IMG/VR virus record: IMGVR_UViG_3300037189_023550
Span: 1-21,589 of that record
Length of the DNA stretch: 21,589 bases
Source: a virus
Direction: 5' to 3' (one strand)
Shown here: positions 16,278-21,589 of the stretch, piece after piece
Layout: each line of letters opens with the position of its first letter
Position numbering within the stretch: position 1 is the first letter of the stretch
Program-made: the position numbers and the translations under genes
The notes under the pieces: generated by a model
Told to the model about the DNA's origin: nothing
Seen by the model: the letters and a program-made list of their open reading frames with translations, nothing else
Database searches by the model: none

Positions 16278-17207
16278 ATGATAAATCAATCTCTAGTAGC
16301 ACTGACTAATTCTGTGCTTGGTTCTGGTAAACAAACGGCTCGTGGTAATTATGCTTACCATTGTCCTTTATGTAATCACCATAAACCTAAACTAGAAATC
16401 AATATGACTGAAAATGCTAAAGGAGAAAATCCTTGGCATTGCTGGGTTTGTGATAAAAAAGGTAAAAAACTTTACCAATTATTCAAATCAGCATCCGTTT
16501 CTCAAGATAAAATATCTGAATTAAAAGTTTTAGTAAAGTATGTAGGACCTGAAACCCATATTCAGATTGAACATAAATTACAACTTCCAAAAGAATTTAA
16601 ACCTTTAACAGATATTCAAAAATCCAACATCATAGGAAGACATGCTCTTTCGTATATCAAATCTCGAGGTATTACCGAAGAAGATATTTTAAAATATGGG
16701 ATTGGATATTGTGAGACAGGAAGATACGCTAATATGGTTATAATTCCCTCATTTGATGAAAATGGAACTATAAATTACTTTACAGGACGTTCATTTGAAA
16801 AAGAACCATCTGTAAAATATAGAAACCCATCAGTTTCTCGTGATATTATACCTTTTGAACTATTTGTAAATTGGGATTTACCTCTTATATTATGTGAGGG
16901 TCCATTTGATGCTATTGCTATTAAACGTAATGTTATTCCTTTACTTGGAAAAAACATTCAATCTAATTTAATGAAAAAAATAGTAAAATCAACAGTTGAT
17001 AAAATATACATTGCCTTAGATAAAGATGCTCAAAAACAAGCCTTAAATTTTTGCGAGCAACTTATGAAAGAAGGAAAAGAAGTTTATCTTGTAGATATGC
17101 AAGATAAAGACCCGAGTGAAATGGGTTTCAAAAATTTCACTAAACTAATTCAAGAAACCTACCCCTTAACATTTTCCGGTTTACTTGAGAAAAAATTATT
17201 TCTATGA
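16278..17207 (+). CDS. DNA primase, zinc-ribbon plus TOPRIM (T4 gp61-like)
   Basis: 309 residues. A zinc ribbon is formed by C29-x2-C32 and C55-x2-C58 (CPLC and CWVC). The catalytic TOPRIM domain has the acidic motif E207-G-P-F-D211 and the later D248-x-D250 (IALDKDA). Between them is the RNA-polymerase-like basic patch around GRSFEKEPSVKYRNPS. The length is close to T4 gp61 (342). Primases of this type make short RNA primers for lagging-strand synthesis with the replicative helicase; no helicase is fused here. The stop TGA overlaps the next start (ATGA), indicating coupled translation with the PD-(D/E)XK nuclease. Confidence 0.88.
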   Translation: MINQSLVALTNSVLGSGKQTARGNYAYHCPLCNHHKPKLEINMTENAKGENPWHCWVCDKKGKKLYQLFKSASVSQDKISELKVLVKYVGPETHIQIEHKLQLPKEFKPLTDIQKSNIIGRHALSYIKSRGITEEDILKYGIGYCETGRYANMVIIPSFDENGTINYFTGRSFEKEPSVKYRNPSVSRDIIPFELFVNWDLPLILCEGPFDAIAIKRNVIPLLGKNIQSNLMKKIVKSTVDKIYIALDKDAQKQALNFCEQLMKEGKEVYLVDMQDKDPSEMGFKNFTKLIQETYPLTFSGLLEKKLFL

Positions 17208-17974
17208 AAAAAATTATTAAATCCGTTAACAATCGAATTTTAGAAATTTCGGAGGATCACAAACAAATTACCCTCCCAGATTCTAGATACTACAGACGAA
17301 ACGGAGAATATTATCCATCAATTACACATGTTTTAAGTTGTTATCCTAAAGGTAAACACTTTGAAGAATGGCTTAAAAATATGGGTCGATCAGCCGATTA
17401 CATTGTTCGTAAAGCAGCAGAAGATGGAACTAAGGTACACGAAATGATTGAAGAATATTTAGAAGGTAAAGAAATGAACTTTTTAAATGAATGGGGTAAT
17501 CCTCAATATGATCCTAATATTTGGCAAATGTTCTTACGTTTTGTTGATTTTTGGGAAACTAATCAACCTGAATTAATAGACCAAGAAATTCATTTATTTT
17601 CAGACGAACTTAAAGTAGCAGGAACAACAGATTTAGTTTGTAAAATTAATAATGATTTATGGATTATTGACCATAAAACATCAAATCATATGCAAACAAT
17701 ATATGAATTACAAGCAGCAATTTATGCTCATTGTTATGAAGAATGCTTTGGTGTTAAACCTGATCGTGTAGGTATTTTATGGTTAAAATCTTCTAAACGT
17801 AAACCTAATAAAGAAAAAATGCAAGGTAAAGGATGGGAAATGATTTTACCATCTCGCACACAAGAAGAAAACATTGAAATCTTTAAAACAGTAAAACGTT
17901 TATTCGATTTAGAAAATCCAAACGAAGCACCTGTATTTACAGAATTCAAAACACAAGTGAAAAAAGAACAATAA
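17204..17974 (+). CDS. PD-(D/E)XK (RecB/Cas4-type) nuclease
   Basis: 256 residues with the full motif set: GTKVHEMIEEYLEG (H79, E80), E128, G140-T-T-D143 as the 'G-x-x-D' acid, D156-H-K158 as the D/E-x-K pair, and Q170-x3-Y174. This is the RecB-like nuclease arrangement found in many phage recombination or replication exonucleases. There is no cysteine cluster of the Cas4 iron-sulphur type and no helicase domain. It overlaps the primase by four bases, so a function in processing replication or recombination intermediates is likely. Alternative: a host-DNA degrading or superinfection-related nuclease. The metal-dependent fold is well supported; the substrate is not known. Confidence 0.85.
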   Translation: MKKIIKSVNNRILEISEDHKQITLPDSRYYRRNGEYYPSITHVLSCYPKGKHFEEWLKNMGRSADYIVRKAAEDGTKVHEMIEEYLEGKEMNFLNEWGNPQYDPNIWQMFLRFVDFWETNQPELIDQEIHLFSDELKVAGTTDLVCKINNDLWIIDHKTSNHMQTIYELQAAIYAHCYEECFGVKPDRVGILWLKSSKRKPNKEKMQGKGWEMILPSRTQEENIEIFKTVKRLFDLENPNEAPVFTEFKTQVKKEQ

Positions 17975-18008
17975 AAATATAGCGGAAACAATTGAAACAA
18001 AACGTTTT

Positions 18009-18021
18009 TATAAATATTTAT
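18009..18021. promoter_or_regulatory. AT-rich palindrome with TATAAATA and TATTTAT
   Basis: ATAAATATTTAT at 18010-18021 is a perfect 12-bp palindrome. TATAAATA at 18009-18016 equals the T4 late promoter consensus on the + strand, and TATTTAT at 18015-18021 equals the repeated motif of this window. A terminator lies just downstream, so a + strand transcript from here would be short. Confidence 0.35.
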
Positions 18022-18034
18022 CACATTTTTATAG

Positions 18035-18059
18035 AATGCCATTCAAATTGAGTGGCATT
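18035..18059 (+). terminator. Rho-independent-type hairpin terminator
   Basis: The arms AATGCCA (18035-18041) and TGGCATT (18053-18059) are perfectly complementary. They are extended inward by a T-G wobble, a T-A and a C-G pair, leaving the loop AAATT (18045-18049). The stem is followed by TTATTATAT, a weak U-tract. It lies 61 bases after the nuclease stop and probably ends the long upstream transcript. Confidence 0.65.
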
Positions 18060-18126
18060 TATTATATCATTTATATGAATTAATTAAAAAATGTAAAAAT
18101 AAACGATAAGAAACAAAATTATTAAG

Positions 18127-18133
18127 TATTTAT
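18127..18133 (+). promoter_or_regulatory. Candidate late promoter motif TATTTAT
   Basis: The sequence AAGTATTTATCA ends 23 bases before ATG 18157, the same distance as the copy at 550 before ATG 580. It lies just after the terminator, so it is a good candidate for starting the transcript of the coiled-coil gene and the polyprotein. Confidence 0.42.
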
Positions 18134-18156
18134 CATCCGAACAAAACTATATAATT

Positions 18157-18522
18157 ATGAAATTATTAGACTTACTTAAAGAAGTAGAAGAAAAAAAAGA
18201 TAAAAAATCCATTAAAGAAGAGGATAGTCCAACTGTAGTAGATGAAATTGGTAAATTTTTCGTAGTTAAAAAACCTGGTAAAGGTATGACTAAAGAAGGA
18301 ATGGTTTGCGAAGCTACTGTATTTGACGAAATCAAAATGGAGGAAACTAAAGGTGTTTATAAAAACCGCTCTGAGGCTAATCGTCATGCTAATGAAGCTT
18401 TCATGGAATATGAATCGCAGCTTAAAGAAATGGAAGAGGCAATGGAAGCTTTCCGTGGTGCTAAAAAAGATATTGAAGAAAAGAAAGCAGCTGCAAAAGA
18501 AAAAATCCAAAAGCTTAAATAA
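18157..18522 (+). CDS. Coiled-coil protein with capsid-targeting-like N-terminus (possible prohead/internal protein)
   Basis: 121 residues, very rich in Lys and Glu. It begins MKLLDLLKEVEEK, a short amphipathic leader with an L7-K8-E9 triplet. The centre (FFVVKKPGKG, then a single Cys in GMVCEATVFDE) may be a small beta unit. From about residue 66 to the end it is a continuous charged helix (SEANRHANEAFMEYESQLKE, then KKDIEEKKAAAKEKIQKL) expected to form a coiled coil. By composition and coiled coil it resembles prohead core or internal proteins of T4-like phages, but I do not recognise a named family. The polyprotein starts two bases after its stop, so the two are co-translated. The start lacks a Shine-Dalgarno sequence (TATATAATT before ATG). 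Confidence 0.7.
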   Translation: MKLLDLLKEVEEKKDKKSIKEEDSPTVVDEIGKFFVVKKPGKGMTKEGMVCEATVFDEIKMEETKGVYKNRSEANRHANEAFMEYESQLKEMEEAMEAFRGAKKDIEEKKAAAKEKIQKLK

Positions 18523-18524
18523 TA

Positions 18525-21500
18525 ATGGATTTGCTTACCAAATTCTTATTGGAGGATCTTTTAGAAGAAGATAATCGAGACTATATTATTTATTTTGATG
18601 TAGATGATACTTTATCAAACTACACTCAAAATTTAGCAACTACGTTTATTAAGGATCCTGAAACTGGTGAAGATAGAAAAATCAAACCTCAAGATACAGT
18701 TGAAAATCTAGATTATTGGCTTAATGCCCCTATCATTCCAGGAGCTAAAGAAATGGTTGATTTTGCTAAAAATAATTTCAATAAAGTTGAAATACTTTCT
18801 GCTGTTCCTGAATTATCTAAAGCAAATAAAGAATTAACTGGTAGAAGATTTTTTGATGCTCCCATTGATGGTAAAACAGAATGGGTTACAAAAAATATAG
18901 GTTCATTACCAATGAATTGGTCCAAAAATGGTAAAGAAAAAGCATTATGGGCTACACCAAATTCCGTATTAATTGATGATAAACCCGAAAACATTAGAGC
19001 TTTTGAACAAGCAGGTGGGATTGGGATTTTAATAGATACTCCTCAAAATGTTATTATTAAACTTAAGGATCTATTAGAAGGAAAAGAAACCATCAATGAA
19101 GGTCGTTATGATTCATTAACAAGAATGATTGTTAAAGATATAATTAATGATTGGAAAAGTCAATATGATGGTACTCCTGAACTTTTAGAATATAATGAGG
19201 ATTATGAATCCGAAAATTCTAAAGGTCAATCTATTAACTTTGAACTTTATGCTACTTTAAATGTTAAAGAAACAAAAACAGAAGTTTATAGAGTAGATGG
19301 AGGAGCAGATCCATTAAGAACCCCAGCATATTTAGAAATTAAATTCCAAGTAGATCCTAGAGATTTACCTCAAAAATGGGAAACCATATATAATGATCTA
19401 ATAGATGTTGTTAGACATGAAATTGAACATTTAACTCAAGCCGGGTCTAATGTAATTTCGTCTAAAGAAATGGAAGATGATGAAATTTTACGAAATTTAA
19501 TTGCTTTAAAAGTTTTACCTAAATCAGAATACTTTAAATTAGAAAAAGAGGTAGATGCTATGCTTCAAGGTATGTACTTGAAAGCTAAAAAATCAAAAAC
19601 ACCTTTTAAAGATGTAATTAATGATTATTTTGATAAAGTAAGATTAAATAAAAAAGATAGAAATAATATTTTAGATTTATGGAAACAAAGAGCTAAAGCT
19701 TTATCTTTACCTTTACAAGAAAATTTAATAAACACAGATTATAAAGAAAAAATACAAGATCTAACAAAATACATGTTAGATAAAGGTATGAATATTCGTC
19801 CTTTGCCTAAAGTAAAATTTATACATGATGATAGTAAGAATGCTGAAGACTTTTTTGGTAAAACAGCATATTATAATCCTAATGATAAATTAATTGTACT
19901 TTACACTTATGGTCGTCATCCAAAAGATATTGTACGTTCATTTTCTCATGAAATGATCCATCATATACAAAATCTTGAAGGTAGAATAGGTAATGGTGAT
20001 ATTAATACTACTAATACAAATGAAGACGATTATTTAGAAACTATAGAAAAAGAAGCCTATCTAAATGGTAATATTGAATTTAGAAAATGGTCAGATAGTA
20101 AAACTAAATTAGACGAAGGGATTTTAGATAAAACTAAAAACCTAATTTCCACTTTCAAATCAGCTTATAAAGATCAAACAGGTGATTTTAAAGGATTTAA
20201 AGAATTATTTACCAAATATATTAAAAAACAAGAATTAACTCCTGAAGAAAAAGAAAAGTTACATCGTAATGTTGTAGACATATTCAAAATGAGCGCTATT
20301 CCCATTTTAGGAATTTCAGGAACTACATTATTAGGTACACTAACTAATTTTTTAAGTAAAGGTAAATTTTCAACATATCCTTCTAAATTTAAAGATAAAT
20401 TCTTCCCAATAAATGAAGTAGGTGAAGCTAATCTTGAACCTTATAAGTGGACAGAAGTTGATAGTAGTGGTCGAGTTACTTCTATAGAATTTACCACACC
20501 TTCCGAAACCAAATATGAGGTAGATTTAACACATATCGAAATTGACGATCCTGAAGATGAGGATATGTCTATGGAAGCTATGGATATTGAATTTTTAGCA
20601 AAACCTAAAGGTGCTGAGGGTTCATCTTCAAAAATAGTAGTCAATAAAGGAGAACTATATAGAGTAATGTCTACAATAACGAATATTATTAAACATTATT
20701 TAAGACAGTATAGAGGAGATATTAAAGCAATTTTATACTCCCCTTCTAAAAAATCAAGCGAAGAAGATTTTAGTAACCAAAGAGATAATTTATATAAAGC
20801 ATTTATATTAAAAGTATTTCCTGATGCTAAAATTAAACAACAAGGCGAGAATATAATAACCTACTTCCCAGGTAATGCTATAGTAGCAGAATTGAATATA
20901 CATCAAAAAGCATTATCCCAAACAGAAAAAGATGCATTAAAAATAACATATAAAAATTGGGATAAATTTGGAGGAAAAGAATGTAATAATGGTTTCTGTG
21001 ATATTTTTGCTAAAAATTTAAGTAAATATTTACCTGGCTCTAAAATAATGAGTACAGAAGATTCTAGAAATAATACATTAGGACATGTTTGGGTTGAATA
21101 TGAAGGTAAATATTTTGATGCTGAAACACCTAACGGAGTAGACTCATGGAAACAATTACCATGGATGATAGAATTTTATTCTAAAACCAAATCATACCCT
21201 ACAGACATAGAAAACCTAAACGAACTAATAATCCCAGAAAATGATCCTAAAAAAGGAACAGGTAAAAAACCTAAAGGATCAGGTCGTAGATTATACACAG
21301 ATGAAGATCCATCAGATACAGTTAGAGTTAAATTTAAAACCAAAGAAGATATCGTTGATACTTTAAATAAAAAATCATTTAAATCTAAAGCACACGCTCG
21401 TCAATCTCAAGTAATTAACTTAATTCACCAACGAGTAAGAGCAGCTTATGGTAAAGCAAAAGATCCTGAAGTGAAATCAAGATTAAAACGTGCTTTAGAT

Positions 21501-21589
21501 TATATTGAAAAACGTAAAGAAATGTCTAAAAAGAAGACACAACGTTTAAATAAAATGAAAGAAGCATCTGACCCACAAGCAGGTACAGC
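18525..21589 (+). CDS. Multi-enzyme polyprotein (HAD, two HExxH modules, LETM1-like, Cys/His/Asp module), 3' truncated
   Basis: I translated this frame by hand: it is open from ATG 18525 to the window end, giving 1021 residues with no stop. Modules in order: N-terminal leader MDLLTKFLLED (1-11); NT5C-type HAD phosphatase (about 20-185); HExxH module 1 (about 193-396, H298-E-I-E-H302); HExxH module 2 (about 400-528, H475-E-M-I-H479); LETM1-like segment with a hydrophobic stretch at 589-610; an unrecognised phage module (about 632-800); a peptidase-like module with C820/C825, H854 and D865; and a Lys/Arg-rich tail from about 905. (L/I)-x-E triplets lie in linkers, ending at E185, E192, E399, E531, E631 and E900. 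This suggests cleavage by a gp21-type prohead protease into separate proteins packaged in the head. It starts two bases after the coiled-coil gene. The frame is certain; the processing and packaging model is inference. Confidence 0.85.
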   Translation, partial: MDLLTKFLLEDLLEEDNRDYIIYFDVDDTLSNYTQNLATTFIKDPETGEDRKIKPQDTVENLDYWLNAPIIPGAKEMVDFAKNNFNKVEILSAVPELSKANKELTGRRFFDAPIDGKTEWVTKNIGSLPMNWSKNGKEKALWATPNSVLIDDKPENIRAFEQAGGIGILIDTPQNVIIKLKDLLEGKETINEGRYDSLTRMIVKDIINDWKSQYDGTPELLEYNEDYESENSKGQSINFELYATLNVKETKTEVYRVDGGADPLRTPAYLEIKFQVDPRDLPQKWETIYNDLIDVVRHEIEHLTQAGSNVISSKEMEDDEILRNLIALKVLPKSEYFKLEKEVDAMLQGMYLKAKKSKTPFKDVINDYFDKVRLNKKDRNNILDLWKQRAKALSLPLQENLINTDYKEKIQDLTKYMLDKGMNIRPLPKVKFIHDDSKNAEDFFGKTAYYNPNDKLIVLYTYGRHPKDIVRSFSHEMIHHIQNLEGRIGNGDINTTNTNEDDYLETIEKEAYLNGNIEFRKWSDSKTKLDEGILDKTKNLISTFKSAYKDQTGDFKGFKELFTKYIKKQELTPEEKEKLHRNVVDIFKMSAIPILGISGTTLLGTLTNFLSKGKFSTYPSKFKDKFFPINEVGEANLEPYKWTEVDSSGRVTSIEFTTPSETKYEVDLTHIEIDDPEDEDMSMEAMDIEFLAKPKGAEGSSSKIVVNKGELYRVMSTITNIIKHYLRQYRGDIKAILYSPSKKSSEEDFSNQRDNLYKAFILKVFPDAKIKQQGENIITYFPGNAIVAELNIHQKALSQTEKDALKITYKNWDKFGGKECNNGFCDIFAKNLSKYLPGSKIMSTEDSRNNTLGHVWVEYEGKYFDAETPNGVDSWKQLPWMIEFYSKTKSYPTDIENLNELIIPENDPKKGTGKKPKGSGRRLYTDEDPSDTVRVKFKTKEDIVDTLNKKSFKSKAHARQSQVINLIHQRVRAAYGKAKDPEVKSRLKRALDYIEKRKEMSKKKTQRLNKMKEASDPQAGT
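18582..19079 (+). other. Polyprotein module: NT5C-type HAD phosphatase
   Basis: Residues about 20-185. HAD motif I is D25-V-D27-D-T-L; motif II is the Ser in E-I-L-S92; K117-T-E-W-V and K139 supply the motif III lysine region; motif IV is L-I-D151-D152. The order and the PIIPGA stretch near 68-73 fit 5'(3')-deoxyribonucleotidases, which release phosphate from nucleotides. All catalytic residues appear present, so it is probably active. Confidence 0.75.
19101..19712 (+). other. Polyprotein module: HExxH metallopeptidase-like domain 1
   Basis: Residues about 193-396. The module opens with GRYDSLTRMIVKDIINDWK, directly after an I-N-E triplet. H298-E299-I-E-H302 gives the zinc motif. About 40 residues later EKEVDAMLQGMYLKAKK (E340/E342) may supply the third ligand. 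The substrate is unknown. Confidence 0.65.
19722..20108 (+). other. Polyprotein module: HExxH metallopeptidase-like domain 2
   Basis: Residues about 400-528. H475-E476-M-I-H479-H provides the zinc motif, and IEKEAYLNGNIEFRKW (E508/E510) the probable third Glu ligand. The upstream strand KLIVLYTYGRHPKDIVRSF is typical of small SprT/IrrE-like metalloprotease folds. It is clearly different in sequence from module 1, so this is not a simple duplication. Confidence 0.68.
20157..20390 (+). other. Polyprotein module: LETM1-like segment with a membrane-like stretch
   Basis: Residues about 545-622. LTPEEKEKLHRNVVDIFKMS leads into a 22-residue hydrophobic stretch (589-610) with P593, G596, G599 and G604, then a K/F-rich end (SKGKFSTYPSKF). 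The pattern follows LETM1-like segments known from bacterial and phage proteins; a membrane or pore role is possible. Confidence 0.5.
20940..21164 (+). other. Polyprotein module: Cys/His/Asp peptidase- or transglutaminase-like domain
   Basis: Residues about 806-880. C820-N-N-G-F-C825-D-I-F-A begins a helix; G853-H854-V-W-V-E-Y and F864-D865-A-E follow as strands. The order Cys (helix start), His (strand), Asp (strand) is that of NlpC/P60, papain-like and transglutaminase-like enzymes. C825 is the better nucleophile candidate. The family is not pinned down. Confidence 0.55.

Larger units (their letters stand above)
17975..18156. other. Regulatory intergenic region
   Basis: This is the largest gap in the window (182 bases). 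It holds a perfect AT palindrome (18010-18021) that overlaps an exact TATAAATA, a hairpin terminator (18035-18059) and a TATTTAT motif before the next gene (18127-18133). No small ORF or RNA gene could be supported. The layout marks the end of one transcription unit and the start of another. Confidence 0.6.

Noticed and set aside
18172-18510. Phe-rich antisense frame that looks like a membrane protein
   Set aside because: The Phe/Leu richness is only the complement of the Lys/Glu codons of the coiled-coil gene.
18323-18574. + strand frame overlapping the coiled-coil gene and the polyprotein start
   Set aside because: It is an out-of-frame reading of Lys-rich sequence (K/R/W-rich, no family) and conflicts with two better-supported genes.

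Overview
The window reads as part of the genome of a T4-like contractile-tailed phage (myovirus). The evidence is a + strand run of late genes in which a gp25-family baseplate protein, a gp6-family baseplate wedge protein and a T4 gp55-like late sigma factor can be recognised, followed by a gp61-like primase. The sequence is very AT-rich, uses the standard bacterial code (TAA, TAG and TGA all act as stops) and has almost no Shine-Dalgarno sequences; starts instead sit in A/T-rich leaders. That pattern fits a Bacteroidota (Flavobacteriia-like) host. The host is an inference from translation signals, not something shown directly. No tRNA, rRNA, CRISPR, IS element or antisense gene is supported.

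Layout. (1) 1-543: the 3' part of a late sigma factor. (2) 580-12451: a baseplate and tail-tip block: a small unknown protein, a spike/hub-like protein, a helical virion protein, a small K/E-rich protein, gp25, gp6, a DNRLRE-like structural protein, a small coiled-coil protein and a 1604-residue giant with a LamG/ConA-like insert. (3) 12500-15798: a virion protein, two paralogous structural or adhesin proteins and a short fibre protein with a perfect tandem repeat. (4) 15804-17974: three DNA-metabolism genes (GIY-YIG nuclease, zinc-ribbon/TOPRIM primase, PD-(D/E)XK nuclease), tightly packed behind the fibre genes. (5) 17975-18156: a regulatory gap with an AT palindrome, a hairpin terminator and a promoter-like motif. 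(6) 18157-21589: a 121-residue coiled-coil protein and, two bases after it, an open frame of at least 1021 codons that runs off the window.

The most interesting part is that last reading frame. It is a multi-enzyme polyprotein: an NT5C-type HAD phosphatase, two successive HExxH metallopeptidase-like modules, a LETM1-like membrane segment, an unrecognised phage module, a Cys/His/Asp peptidase-like module and a basic tail. (L/I)-x-E sites, the specificity of the T4 prohead protease gp21, fall in most of the linkers between modules. Its first ten residues also match the layout of the T4 capsid-targeting sequence (ending in L-L-E), as do the first nine of the 121-residue neighbour (ending in L-K-E). 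My hypothesis is that both are targeted into the prohead, cut into separate enzymes during head maturation and delivered with the DNA.

A second, independent signal is a repeated TATTTAT motif in the intergenic gaps, about 21-23 bases before three start codons. It is a candidate late promoter element for the sigma factor encoded at the left edge.
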